DNA of 64,000 bases from Cupriavidus yeoncheonensis (GTDB taxonomy: Bacteria; Pseudomonadota; Gammaproteobacteria; Burkholderiales; Burkholderiaceae), in assembly GCF_905397275.1 (NCBI RefSeq), contig NZ_CAJPUY010000011.1, positions 180,105-244,104 on the forward strand. Reading direction: 5' to 3'. Below are positions 53,710 to 62,604 of this stretch, piece after piece. How positions within the stretch are numbered: position 1 is the stretch's first letter; each line of letters begins with the position of its first letter. The notes under the pieces are model-generated. The model had not been told where the DNA came from. It ran no database searches and saw nothing but the letters and a program-made list of their open reading frames with translations. Position numbers and translations under genes: made by a program.

Positions 53710-53730
53710 GTGTTCTCTTTTTCAGAACAC
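53710..53730. promoter_or_regulatory. Palindrome upstream of the aldehyde dehydrogenase gene
   Basis: GTGTTCT and AGAACAC form a perfect inverted repeat with a 7-base T-rich spacer (CTTTTTC), 84 bases before the aldehyde dehydrogenase ATG. It could be an operator or a short hairpin. Confidence 0.45.
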
Positions 53731-53813
53731 GATTGCTCATCGTGCGTCATTGATCAGGCCTCCCCCTCCAACCATACTGCCCCGGACGAACACAACTGAC
53801 TGGAGCATTCACG

Positions 53814-55325
53814 ATGGAGCAATCGAAAGCAGGATTCCTGGTGGCGGCCTTCGCCGAGTTCTTTCCGGGCGCCACGGAAATCGGCTCGTATGTGGGCGGC
53901 AAGCTGATTCCGGGCAGCGGGGACGAAATCCAGTTGTTCGACCCCGCGACCGGCGAAAAGAGCGTCAGCTATCGCGACGCCGGCGCCGACGTGGCCGCGC
54001 TCGCCTGTATGGCCGCGCAAGAGGCGCAGAAGACCTGGTGGGGCATGACCCACGCCGCGCGCGGGCGCACCCTGTTCGCGGTGGCGGCGAAGATCCGCGA
54101 GCATGGCGAAGCGCTCGCGCGCCTCGAGTCGATCTCGACCGGCAAGCCGATCCGCGACAGCCGCCGCGAGGCCGAGATGGTGGCCGAGATGTTCGAGTTC
54201 TACGCGGGCTGGGCCGACAAGTTCCATGGCGACGTAATCGCCGTGCCGACTACGCACCTCAACTACACGCGCCGCGAGCCGTACGGGACCATCCTCCATG
54301 TCACGCCGTGGAACATCCCGATTCTGTCGTTCGGCTGGCAGGTCGCACCGACCATCGCCGTGGGCAACGCCGCGCTGCTAAAGCCATCGGAGCTGACGCC
54401 GTTCACGTCGCTGGCGGTCGCCTCGCTGGCCGAACAGGCCGGCCTGCCCGCCGGACTCGTCAACGTGCTAGCCGGCTACGGTCACACGACGGCGCAGGCG
54501 GCGATCGCGAACAGCATCGTGCGCAAGGTCGTCTTCGTCGGCTCGCCCGCAACGGGCGCAAAGATCGCCGAGTCTGCTGCGCGGCATCTGATCCCCTGCA
54601 TCCTTGAACTCGGCGGCAAGTCCGCGAATATCGTCTTCGAAGACGCAAACCTCGACATGGCCGCAATTGGCGCCCAGGCAGCCGTCTACTCGGGCACGGG
54701 CCAGAGCTGCACCGCTGGATCGCGCTTGCTCGTGCAGCGCCGAGTCTACGACGAACTGGTCGACAAGGTGGCGGACGGCGCGCGCCGACTGCGCATCGGG
54801 CATCCGCTCGAATCGTCGACGGAGATTGGGCCAATCAGCAACCGCGGCCAGTACGAGCACATCAAGCGGATGATCGTTGCGGGCGTCGCAGAAGGCGCCC
54901 AGCTCGCGGCCGGCACCACAGATTTCGAGCCAGGCGGCTATTACGTCAAGCCGACGCTGTTCGCCGGCGTTTCGAACGCCATGCAAGTCGCCCGCACCGA
55001 GATCTTCGGACCCGTGATCGCCGCGATTCCGTTCGACACGGAGGAGGAAGCGATCGCGATCGCCAATGACAGCGAATTCGGCCTGGCTGGCGCGGTGTGG
55101 ACCAACGACGTCGGCCGCGCGCACCGTGTGGCGGGCCAGGTGGACGCCGGCACATTTTGGATCAACGGTTACCGCTCCGTGCATGTTGCTTCGCCATTTG
55201 GCGGTTACAAGAACAGCGGCTACGGGCGCACGAGCGGCGTCGAGGCGCTTTACGAATACACGCAGACCAAGAGCGTGTGGGTCCAGACCGCCGCCACGCC
55301 CACGACCCGGGTGGGCCGTTCGTGA
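53814..55325 (+). CDS. Aldehyde dehydrogenase
   Basis: A 503-residue NAD(P)+-dependent aldehyde dehydrogenase. Catalytic residues are N167 in TPWNIP, E265 in LELGGKS and C299 in GQSCTAGSR. The C-terminal PFGGYKNSGYGRTSGVEAL is typical of the ALDH superfamily. It converts an aldehyde to a carboxylic acid; the degradation genes from 56213 on would fit as the next steps. The gene seems to be intact, with a weak ribosome-binding site (TGGAGCATTCACG). Remnants of other genes follow immediately, which suggests that it once belonged to a larger operon. Confidence 0.94.
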   Translation: MEQSKAGFLVAAFAEFFPGATEIGSYVGGKLIPGSGDEIQLFDPATGEKSVSYRDAGADVAALACMAAQEAQKTWWGMTHAARGRTLFAVAAKIREHGEALARLESISTGKPIRDSRREAEMVAEMFEFYAGWADKFHGDVIAVPTTHLNYTRREPYGTILHVTPWNIPILSFGWQVAPTIAVGNAALLKPSELTPFTSLAVASLAEQAGLPAGLVNVLAGYGHTTAQAAIANSIVRKVVFVGSPATGAKIAESAARHLIPCILELGGKSANIVFEDANLDMAAIGAQAAVYSGTGQSCTAGSRLLVQRRVYDELVDKVADGARRLRIGHPLESSTEIGPISNRGQYEHIKRMIVAGVAEGAQLAAGTTDFEPGGYYVKPTLFAGVSNAMQVARTEIFGPVIAAIPFDTEEEAIAIANDSEFGLAGAVWTNDVGRAHRVAGQVDAGTFWINGYRSVHVASPFGGYKNSGYGRTSGVEALYEYTQTKSVWVQTAATPTTRVGRS

Positions 55326-55366
55326 CATCGCTGGGGCCTTTCGGAACATGGAACATAGCGAAACTT

Positions 55367-55490
55367 TTCGACTACGTGGTGATCGGCGCCGGCGAGTCGG
55401 GGCGCCACGCTTGCCACCAGACTCGCCGAGCGCAAGGCTGGCTCCGTGCTGCTGCTCGAGGGGCGCCCCGCGCGACCGCGACTTCTGCCA
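55367..55490 (+). pseudogene. Remnant of a GMC-family oxidoreductase (N-terminal FAD fold)
   Basis: Three successive frames carry recognisable parts of one GMC (choline-dehydrogenase-like) N terminus: FDYVVIGAGESG, then ATLATRLAERKAGSVLLLEG, then APRDRDF. An extra G in the run after GAGTCG makes the first shift; the next shift lies in the GC run after CTCGAG. Together these give the FAD-binding GxGxxG strand and following strand, and nothing of the rest of the enzyme remains. In intact clusters an alcohol oxidase of this type beside an aldehyde dehydrogenase would oxidise an alcohol to the aldehyde. Confidence 0.7.
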
Positions 55491-55634
55491 GCGAGCCTCG
55501 GGCGACTCGATGAGCCTGGATACTTCACCTCTTCCGCGTGGGCGCACCCATGCACCCGGTATCTACACGCGCGTCCTGGAACAGCATGGCATCGTGTACA
55601 ACCAGCCCATCAGCCGTGAAATGCGCCGCACTTT

Positions 55635-55735
55635 ATCCTATGTAGGACTTATGGATATCCCTAGAAGAAAGTCAAAATCACAAGCTATATGCTTCGTACA
55701 CCTATATAGAAGTTACGGATTCAGTCATGCGAGTC
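55635..55735. other. AT-rich islet inside the decayed segment
   Basis: About 100 bases much richer in A+T than anything nearby (for example AAGTCAAAATCACAAGC and CTATATGC). It separates the GMC remnant from the epimerase remnant. It holds no recognised gene and looks like foreign DNA or a scar of rearrangement. Confidence 0.55.
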
Positions 55736-55842
55736 GAAGTTCATCCACGATGATCTCGCCAGGCTGGTCGAGGAGTCCGTGCAGGCCAGGGCTGCAGCCT
55801 TGAAGGCGGTGCGTCCGCTGGCACGCGGAGAGTTCGTGCAGG

Positions 55843-56000
55843 TTCGACGTCGCCGATGCCGAGCAACTGGATGCAATGACTGAGTGCTACGGCGTCACCC
55901 ACATCATCCACCTGGCGGCGCTCACGTAACTTTCTTTCAAGGCCGATCCGCGGCGCGTCGTTCGCGTCAACGCGCTGGGTGGGTGAACGTGTTCCTCACG
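55843..56000 (+). pseudogene. Remnant of an NAD-dependent sugar epimerase/dehydratase
   Basis: Translation gives FDVADAEQLDAMTECYGVTH and then IIHLAALT, an in-frame stop, LSFKADPRRVVRVNALGG and another stop or shift before NVFL. This is the pattern D..d...L......V.H.IHLAA ... K.DP...V.VN..G..N of extended-SDR epimerases (about residues 50-110). The stop, the shift and the absence of the rest make it a broken gene. Upstream (about 55740-55840) is a helical frame FIHDDLARLVEESVQARA that could be part of the same or another lost gene. Confidence 0.65.
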
Positions 56001-56212
56001 TCCAAGGGCGCAGATTAGGGTAGTTCGCGGCATGCGGGGGCGCGCGTGGCGGAGTCTTCGGTGATTCTGATCCACGCCGCCTGCTGACCGCGAAACGGAG
56101 AAGAGCTGGATTGCGCCAAGCGATTCGTTGTGCCCGCGACGCCCGCAGACTCGATCAGCGGAGCTACAGGCGTCGCGATTCACTTCATGTCGGCTATTAG
56201 GAGGTTTGAAAA

Positions 56213-57295
56213 ATGCGTCTGATGACTAAGCTTCGCAGCGTTGCCTGCGTCTTGGCGATGCTCTGCGCCGGCACGGGTATTGCCCATGCGCAAGAGTTTG
56301 CTGGCCGCGTGGTCAATGTGATTGTCAATTTCCCGGTGGGCGGGCCCACCGACCTGGAGGGGCGCGTTTTTGCGCAACATCTGCCGCGCTTTCTGAAAGG
56401 CACCAGCGCCGTCGTCGTTCGCAACGTTGCCGGAGCCGGCGGCATGATCGCCGTCAACCAACTCGGCGACGTCTCCGAGACGAATAACCTCAACATCGGT
56501 TTCTTTACCTGGGACCCGATGCAGCAGATCTTGAATCATCCGAACTTGCGGGTCAAATTCAACGACCTCAAGTTCATTGCCGGCATGGAGCAGACCAACC
56601 TGCTATACATTCGGCGTGACACCGCCCCGGGCATCGCCAAACCTGCCGACATTGCCAAAGTCAATACGTTTCGCGCCGCCGTGCTTTCGAACGGTTCGGA
56701 CTGGTCGGCGTTGCGCCAGAGTCTGGCCCTTGATCTGCTCGGCGCCAAATACCGGATCATTCCCGGCTACAAGGGGACGCGTGAGGCCGAAGTGGCGCTG
56801 CTCCAGGGCGACATCCAGTTGGTCAGTAATTCCTTGCCCGGCTACAACTCCTTTGCCAAGCTGAATTTGGTGGACAAGGGCCTCGCGATTCCGCTCTTCC
56901 AGTACGAGCGCGGCGAAGGCAACCTCAGACGCAGTCCCAACCTGCCCGATGTGCCCACCTTCCTGGAGCTCTATCGCGAAGTCCACGGCTCCAATGCGAA
57001 CCCTAGCGGGCCGAAGTGGGAAGCGCTGCAGTTCCTGAACCGGATCTCGCGCACGCCGCGGGTGATCTTCATGCCGCCTAATGCCCCCGACGCTGCCGTC
57101 GCTGAACTGCGCAGCGCCGTGGAAAGGATGGCGAAGGATCCGCAATTCATCGCGCAGTACGAAAAGGTGACGCTGGCGCCGGCACATTTCGTCCATGGTG
57201 CCGACGGCGAGCGCGTCATTGTCGAACTGAAAAGGTTGCCGCCGGAGATGGTGACCTTCTTCAACCAGTACATCGAGTCGAATTCATCGCGCTGA
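56213..57295 (+). CDS. Bug/TctC-family periplasmic solute receptor (divergent type)
   Basis: A 360-residue protein with a signal peptide (residues 1-26, ending AHA) and a Bug-like layout: VNVIVNFPVGGPTDLEGRVF at the N terminus, VRNVAGAGGMIAVNQLG, a later PDVPTFLELYREVHG. It differs from the other Bug proteins here: the HVPYKG core is absent, replaced by IIPGYKGTREAEVALLQGDI. The start has an excellent ribosome-binding site (TTAGGAGGTTTG). It heads the acyl-CoA operon, so it should bind the acid that is degraded. Confidence 0.82.
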   Translation: MRLMTKLRSVACVLAMLCAGTGIAHAQEFAGRVVNVIVNFPVGGPTDLEGRVFAQHLPRFLKGTSAVVVRNVAGAGGMIAVNQLGDVSETNNLNIGFFTWDPMQQILNHPNLRVKFNDLKFIAGMEQTNLLYIRRDTAPGIAKPADIAKVNTFRAAVLSNGSDWSALRQSLALDLLGAKYRIIPGYKGTREAEVALLQGDIQLVSNSLPGYNSFAKLNLVDKGLAIPLFQYERGEGNLRRSPNLPDVPTFLELYREVHGSNANPSGPKWEALQFLNRISRTPRVIFMPPNAPDAAVAELRSAVERMAKDPQFIAQYEKVTLAPAHFVHGADGERVIVELKRLPPEMVTFFNQYIESNSSR

Positions 57296-57375
57296 GCGCT
57301 AGCCAGCGCGGCCAACGGCAGCCGCGTGCACGCCGTCGCCGTGCGCGCACGCAGCGGCACTGAAAGGAAATGGGT

Positions 57376-58548
57376 ATGGACGGAAACGATATGATGAATT
57401 TTGCGTTGCCGGAAGAACTGCGCATGCTGAAGGATTCGCTGCGCCGCTTTGTGAATCAGGAGCTCATTCCGGCCGAACTCACCGCACGCAAGGACGACAA
57501 GCTGATTCCCGAACTGCGTGCCCGCGTCGAGGCGTTCGGGAAAGAATTGGGACTCGACAAGTTCGATGTGCCCGTCGAATACGGCGGGCTGGGCTTCGGC
57601 CTGCTCGCCAAGACCATCGTGTGGTCGGAACTCGCCCGCACGGTGGCCTTGCCGGTGCGGGCAATCAATCCGTTCGGCGCGACGGTGTACCCCGTGCTCT
57701 ATGAACTCGACGCTGCGCAGAAGGAGCGCTTTCTCTTGCCGACATTGCGCGGCGAATTGAAATGGTGCTTTGCCCAGACCGAGCCCGATGCGGGTTCGGA
57801 CCCCGGAGGCATGAAGACTACCGCCGTGCGCGACGGCGATCATTACGTGATCAACGGTTTCAAGCGCTTCATCACGGGCGCGGCTGATGCCGATTATGCG
57901 CAACTGATGGCCGCGACCGACCGCACAAAGGGCTCGCACGGCGGGATCTCTGCCTTCATCGTCGACATGAAATCTCCCGGGGTCAAACTGCTGCGCGCAC
58001 AGAAGATGCTGGTTGACGACACGCCCTGGGAAATCGCCTTCGACGATGTCAGAGTGCCGGTGGAAAATCGCATCGGCGCCGAAGGCGAAGGCTTCAAGCA
58101 CGCACAGAAAGTGCTCACCGTACTTCGGGTGCGTCACGGCGCCAAGGCCTGCGGGGTGATGGAGCGCTGTCTCGAACTGGCCGCGAGCTACGCGAAGGAG
58201 CGGGTGACCTTCGACAAGCCGCTTGCTGAACGGCAAGGCGTGCAATGGTTGATCGCCGATTCCTACCTGGAGTGGCACCAGCTCGAACTGATGGTCAGGC
58301 ACGCAGCGTGGAAACACGATCGCGGCGAGGACATTCGCACGGAAGCTTACATGGTGAAGAATTTCGGTGACAGCAAATCCTTTGAAGCTGCGGATCGATG
58401 CATGCAAGTCCACGGCGGTATCGGACTCTCGACCGAACTGCCGATCGAGAAGTTCTGGCGTGATCAGCGCAGCATGTTGATCACCGATGGGCCGACCGAC
58501 GTTCTCAAGGCCGCCATTGCCCGGCATGCCTTGAATGTGTTCGGCTGA
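57376..58548 (+). CDS. Acyl-CoA dehydrogenase
   Basis: A 390-residue FAD enzyme of normal length for the family. Marks are GGLGFGLLAKTIVWSELAR, FAQTEPDAGSDPGGMKTTAV (FAD loop), GFKRFITGAADADYAQLMA, the substrate-side RVTFDKPLAERQGVQWLIAD, and MQVHGGIGLSTELPIEKFWR. It introduces a double bond next to the thioester. The start at 57376 follows AAAGGA at suitable spacing; the ATG at 57370 is too close to the site. Positioned between the receptor and the ligase, it is the second step of a beta-oxidation-like route. Confidence 0.93.
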   Translation: MDGNDMMNFALPEELRMLKDSLRRFVNQELIPAELTARKDDKLIPELRARVEAFGKELGLDKFDVPVEYGGLGFGLLAKTIVWSELARTVALPVRAINPFGATVYPVLYELDAAQKERFLLPTLRGELKWCFAQTEPDAGSDPGGMKTTAVRDGDHYVINGFKRFITGAADADYAQLMAATDRTKGSHGGISAFIVDMKSPGVKLLRAQKMLVDDTPWEIAFDDVRVPVENRIGAEGEGFKHAQKVLTVLRVRHGAKACGVMERCLELAASYAKERVTFDKPLAERQGVQWLIADSYLEWHQLELMVRHAAWKHDRGEDIRTEAYMVKNFGDSKSFEAADRCMQVHGGIGLSTELPIEKFWRDQRSMLITDGPTDVLKAAIARHALNVFG

Positions 58549-58624
58549 TGGCACTGGTGCGCCGAGGCGCATTGCCGATCCAGGCAACTCATCGCGCCCG
58601 AATCTGTTTCCTTTTGGAGAACCC

Positions 58625-60136
58625 ATGAATCCAAGCCGCATCCACGAACTCCTCGAGCCGTGGCTCGCGAGTGAGCCCGACCGCGAATTCATCCATCTCC
58701 CCGATCGCACTGTGACCTATGCCGAGGTCGGCGCGATGGCCAGCGCCCTGGAGACGGAAATGCTCGCCTTGGGCGTGCGCCCCGGCGATCGGGTGGTAAT
58801 CGTGACGGAAAACTGCACCGAGCATATCGCCTTGCTGCTCGCTTGCAGTCGCGTCGGCGCCTGGTCCTCCGGAGTCAATGCCCGCATGGCAGCCGGCGAA
58901 GTCGATGCCTTTGCGCAATTGGTCGATGCGCGGCTGATCTACTTCACCACGGGGGTCTCTGCGGCGGCAATGACCCATGCCGGGCGCCACCAGGCCCGCT
59001 CATCGACGCTCGACGGACTCATGCACAGCGACGTGCGCCTTGAGGCAGTCGCCGAACAAGGCAGCGAAGCCGAGCGCGTCGCGGCGATCATCTCCACCTC
59101 CGGCACCACCGGAAGGCCAAAGGGCGTCATGGTGACCCACGCGGCCGTGCTGCATGCCGCGCGCGTCTCATGCAAATCGCGCGGCCTGGGTCGCGACGAT
59201 CGCCTGTGCTTGTTCGTGCCGATGACCCATATCTTTGGCCTTGCCGCCGTGCTGGCCTCGTCGCTCCTTTCGGGCGCAACATTGGTCTTGCAGCAGACTT
59301 TCTCTGCCGCTGATGTGCTCGACGCACTCGCCCATCATCGGGTCAGCCAACTGCAAGGTCCGCCGGCGCTGTATTCGCGCCTCCTTGCCCACCTCGAGAC
59401 GCATGGCATTGACCGGCCATCAGCGCCGCATCTGCGCTACATCTACACGGGAAGCAGTCCACTCGATATCGCGCTGAAGGAGCGCGTGGAGGCTTGTTTC
59501 GGCCTGCCGCTGCACCACGGTTATGCGAGCTCGGAAGCCCCGGTCGGCTGCGCCACCACAAGCAACGTGCGGCGCCAGGACACCGCCGCAGGCTATCTCC
59601 TGGAAGGCATGTCCATTCGCATCGTGGACGCCAACCATCGCGATGTAGCGGTAGGAGAGACCGGGGAGATCTGGCTCGCCGGGCCGTATCTGACGCCAGG
59701 TTACTTTCGAGATCCCGAGGCTACCCGGCAGGCGTTCCGTCCCGGCGGCTGGTATGCCACCGGTGACCTTGGGCGGCTGGGGCAGGACGGCGCGCTGTTC
59801 ATCGTCGGCCGACTGAAGGAGCTCATCATCCGCTCCGGCTTCAATGTGTATCCGGCAGAAGTGGAAGCGGTGCTCAATCAGCATCCCAGCGTGCGGCGCT
59901 CGGCGGTCGTTGGGCAGCGAGAGCCTGATGGCAACGAGAGGGTGATCGCCTTCCTCGAGCTTCGCGACGGCATGGGTTTTGATGAGCAAGCACTGCGCGG
60001 CTACCTGCGGGAGCAACTGGCGCCCTACAAGCAACCGGCACTGTTTCGCGTGCTGCCCTCCATGCCGATGACTGACACCGGCAAGTTGCTCAAACGAAAT
60101 TTGCTCGCCCACGTCGATGCAGTGGCGCAGGGATGA
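58625..60136 (+). CDS. Acyl-CoA ligase (AMP-forming)
   Basis: A 503-residue enzyme of the adenylate-forming superfamily that activates a carboxylic acid to its CoA thioester with ATP. Motifs are ISTSGTTGRPKGVMVTH (P-loop), YASSEAP (adenine site), GWYATGDLG, FNVYPAEVE (hinge region) and the end-domain lysine in TDTGKLLKR. The start follows TTTTGGAGAACCC. It is 76 bases after the acyl-CoA dehydrogenase gene and provides the CoA ester for the operon. The substrate is not predictable; medium-chain, branched or aromatic acids are all open. Confidence 0.93.
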   Translation: MNPSRIHELLEPWLASEPDREFIHLPDRTVTYAEVGAMASALETEMLALGVRPGDRVVIVTENCTEHIALLLACSRVGAWSSGVNARMAAGEVDAFAQLVDARLIYFTTGVSAAAMTHAGRHQARSSTLDGLMHSDVRLEAVAEQGSEAERVAAIISTSGTTGRPKGVMVTHAAVLHAARVSCKSRGLGRDDRLCLFVPMTHIFGLAAVLASSLLSGATLVLQQTFSAADVLDALAHHRVSQLQGPPALYSRLLAHLETHGIDRPSAPHLRYIYTGSSPLDIALKERVEACFGLPLHHGYASSEAPVGCATTSNVRRQDTAAGYLLEGMSIRIVDANHRDVAVGETGEIWLAGPYLTPGYFRDPEATRQAFRPGGWYATGDLGRLGQDGALFIVGRLKELIIRSGFNVYPAEVEAVLNQHPSVRRSAVVGQREPDGNERVIAFLELRDGMGFDEQALRGYLREQLAPYKQPALFRVLPSMPMTDTGKLLKRNLLAHVDAVAQG

Positions 60137-60184
60137 CCGGGCTGTTGCCCTCGTGAAATGAACGAACCATCGAAGGAGAAAGAA

Positions 60185-60976
60185 ATGAGCAAGGAAGTAG
60201 TGAGTTATGAACTCGATGGCGACGTTGCCATTATCGGTCTCAACCGTCCGGAAAAGCGTAATGCCTTCAACGACGAATTGCATAAGCAGTTGCATACGGC
60301 GGTGATGCGCGCGGGTGAAGAGGCCAGGTGCGGCGTGCTGTTCGGTCATGGGGAGTGCTTCAGCGGTGGGCTGGATCTCGCCTACGCCGCGTCGATGTGG
60401 GAAAGCGGCCAGGACCACAAACTGCCCTATCCTCGCAATTACGACACTGAGCTGATCGCTCGGGGCAGGATACCCTTCGTCTCTGCCTTGCATGGTGCCA
60501 CCATCGGTGGCGGCTTCGAGGCCGCGGCCAGCACCCATATTCGGGTCGCCGACGAAACGGCGTTCTTCGCCCTGCCTGAAGGCCAGCGTGGCATCTTCGT
60601 CGGCGGCGCCGGTTCGGTGCGGATCAGCCGGCTGATCGGGACCGCCCTCATGACGGATTTGATGTTGACGGGACGCGTGCTGAACGCCGACGAGGCGCTG
60701 CGCTTCAACGCGGTGCAGTATGTGGTGCCCAAGGGGCAGGCGCTGGAGAAGGCCGTCACATTGGCCCGGCGCATCTGCGCCAACGCGCCGCTGACCAATT
60801 TCGCCATCACCAATGCCTTGCCGCGCATCCGGGATATGTCTTACGACGATGGCATCTTCGTCGAGCGGCTGGTCAGTGAATATACCCTCAGCCCCGAAAC
60901 GACCGCGCGTCTGAGCGAGTTCCTGAACAAGAAAGCGGCGCCCATCAAGGCGCCGGGAGGGGAAGGGGCGCTGTGA
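60185..60976 (+). CDS. Enoyl-CoA hydratase/isomerase family protein
   Basis: A 263-residue crotonase-fold protein. It has the start VAIIGLNRPEKRNAFND, the oxyanion-hole segments GECFSGGLDLAY and ALHGATIGGGFEAAAST, and the later PEGQRGIFVGGAGSVRISRL. In the standard hydratase two glutamates are catalytic; here the segment GGGFEAAAS and PEGQRGIF fill these places, of which the second keeps Glu. The start at 60185 follows GAAGGAGAAAG; the ATG at 60158 lacks a site. Its stop overlaps the GTG start of the thiolase-like gene (GTGA), so the two are coupled. Confidence 0.9.
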   Translation: MSKEVVSYELDGDVAIIGLNRPEKRNAFNDELHKQLHTAVMRAGEEARCGVLFGHGECFSGGLDLAYAASMWESGQDHKLPYPRNYDTELIARGRIPFVSALHGATIGGGFEAAASTHIRVADETAFFALPEGQRGIFVGGAGSVRISRLIGTALMTDLMLTGRVLNADEALRFNAVQYVVPKGQALEKAVTLARRICANAPLTNFAITNALPRIRDMSYDDGIFVERLVSEYTLSPETTARLSEFLNKKAAPIKAPGGEGAL

Positions 60977-62145
60977 ACTGCCTACGCGAATCGGCGATCG
61001 TCGCTTATGCCGAAACCAAGATCATGGAGAAGAGCGACCGCGACGTCTGGGAGCTTGATGCCGAGGTGCTCGACGCCTTGCTCGAGCGCAGCGGCTTCGA
61101 GAAGGCGGAGATCGACGGCCTGGTCATGGCCGGGTTCGGGCTGACAGCGGCGGGTGAGAGCTTCTGGGCACAGGTTACGGCCGACCAGCTCGGCCTGGAA
61201 CTCGACTACTGCGACCAGGTGCATATCGGCGGCTGTTCAGCCACCGGCAGCGTCGCACGTGCCGCGGCAGCGATCGATGCCGGCCTGTGCACCACGGTCT
61301 TGCTGCTGTTCGCCGATACTGGCGTGGCGGAAAACAACCGAGGTGACCGAAGTTTCCGCCGCGAGTGGGCTGATCCGTACGGTGTATTCGGCCCCCCCGA
61401 CGCTTTCGGCTTGCTGACGCGGCGCTACGAGCATCAGTATGGACTTGACTACGAGATGCTGGGCAAGCTCGCGGTCACCCAGCGTGCCCATGCCATGTTG
61501 AACGACAACGCCTGCGAGAAGCTGCGCAAGCCGATTACTATCGATGACTACCTCAACTCGCGCATGATCGCCGACCCGATACGTCTGCTCGATTGCGTCA
61601 TGCGCTGCGACGCCGCTTCCGGCCTGCTGATGACCAGCAGGCGACGCGCCAGGGAAAAGGGCATCGACAAGTTCGTCACACCGATCGGCTACGGGGAGCG
61701 AACCAACTTCCTGGGTGGGGAGAACTTCGTCGATGTTACCCGCAGTGGCCACGAAGTTTGCGGCAAACGCGCCCTCGCCCAGGCAGGAATCGCGCTCAGG
61801 GATGTTGCATCGTTTCATCCCTACGACGATTTCATCATCGCGATCATGCTGCAGCTCGAGGCGTTCGGCTTTTGTGGGCCTGGTCAGGGCGTGCAGTTCA
61901 TCCGCGAAATGAACTTTGCCTTCGATGGTGATCTACCGTTGAATACCGGCGGCGGCCAGATCTCGGCGGGGCAAGCGGCATGCTGTTCGCACAACCTGAC
62001 CGAGGCAGTGAGGCAGTTGATGGGCGAGGGCGGTGCGCGTCAGGTAAGGAATACCGCCAATGCGCTGGTGAGTGGCATCGGCTGGATCAATTACTCGCGC
62101 AACTGGGGCACGAGCAGCGCCCTGGTCCTGGCTCCCAACGCATGA
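60973..62145 (+). CDS. Thiolase-like protein (SCP2-thiolase/lipid-transfer type)
   Basis: A 390-residue thiolase-superfamily protein. The nucleophilic cysteine appears at C88 in HIGGCSATGSVARAA. In the second half SFHPYDDFIIAIMLQLEAFGFCGPG keeps the HPYD-type His motif, while the end motif usually GG-x-G-H-P is GGQISAGQAACCSHNL, so the second catalytic cysteine and histidine are arranged differently from a classic thiolase. Such proteins usually act with a separate DUF35 OB-fold partner, present here as the next gene (18 bases downstream). A GTG start overlaps the hydratase stop. It probably performs the final thiolytic or Claisen-type step. Confidence 0.85.
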   Translation: MNCLRESAIVAYAETKIMEKSDRDVWELDAEVLDALLERSGFEKAEIDGLVMAGFGLTAAGESFWAQVTADQLGLELDYCDQVHIGGCSATGSVARAAAAIDAGLCTTVLLLFADTGVAENNRGDRSFRREWADPYGVFGPPDAFGLLTRRYEHQYGLDYEMLGKLAVTQRAHAMLNDNACEKLRKPITIDDYLNSRMIADPIRLLDCVMRCDAASGLLMTSRRRAREKGIDKFVTPIGYGERTNFLGGENFVDVTRSGHEVCGKRALAQAGIALRDVASFHPYDDFIIAIMLQLEAFGFCGPGQGVQFIREMNFAFDGDLPLNTGGGQISAGQAACCSHNLTEAVRQLMGEGGARQVRNTANALVSGIGWINYSRNWGTSSALVLAPNA

Positions 62146-62163
62146 TCAATACGCGAGGCGACA

Positions 62164-62604
62164 ATGGCAACAGCTACTCCCGATCTTCTCAACGATACCT
62201 TTGATGTCAGGCGCGCGATCAAGCCATCCAGATTCACGCAACCATTCTGGGCGGCGACACGCGAGAAGAAATTGGTCATCCAGTACTGCCGGGCAACCGG
62301 AAAATATCAGCATTACCCGCGCCCAACCAGCATCTTCACCGGCCGCAAGACCGACATTGAATGGCGCGAGGTCTCGGGTCGCGGCGAAATTTTCTCATGG
62401 ACCGTGGTGCGGCGCGGCGCCGCGGCTTTTCGTGGGCACGAGCCTTATGTGGTCGCGTCGGTGACCCTCGATGTCGGCGTCAATGTGATTGCCAACCTGG
62501 TCAATTGTGCGCTGGATGAGGTTTGCATCGGCATGAAGGTCGTGCCCTACTGGCTGCCGATAGACGATGGCATGCACCTGCTGATGTTTCAACCGGAGCG
62601 GTAG
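62164..62604 (+). CDS. OB-fold protein (DUF35 family) with degenerate zinc ribbon
   Basis: A 146-residue acyl-CoA-binding OB-fold protein of the DUF35 type that partners thiolase-like enzymes. The N-terminal zinc ribbon is broken: only one cysteine is left (LVIQYCRATGKYQHYPRP) where CxxCG...PR..C..C is normal. The OB-fold part is intact: WREVSGRGEIFSWTVVRRG and PYVVASVTLDVGV. It should bind the acyl-CoA with the thiolase-like protein, without needing zinc. It ends the operon. Confidence 0.85.
   Translation: MATATPDLLNDTFDVRRAIKPSRFTQPFWAATREKKLVIQYCRATGKYQHYPRPTSIFTGRKTDIEWREVSGRGEIFSWTVVRRGAAAFRGHEPYVVASVTLDVGVNVIANLVNCALDEVCIGMKVVPYWLPIDDGMHLLMFQPER

Larger units (their letters stand above)
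53038..53813. other. Long intergenic region before the aldehyde dehydrogenase
   Basis: 776 bases with no recognised gene; the part from 53500 on is clearly less GC-rich than its neighbours. A minus-strand frame at 53100-53414 gives a 104-residue protein without recognisable features and was not accepted. Towards the right are two direct repeats (53621-53655), and a perfect GTGTTCT-N7-AGAACAC palindrome (53710-53730), both of which look like regulator sites for the aldehyde dehydrogenase gene. This is also the likely left edge of an acquired region. Confidence 0.4.
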
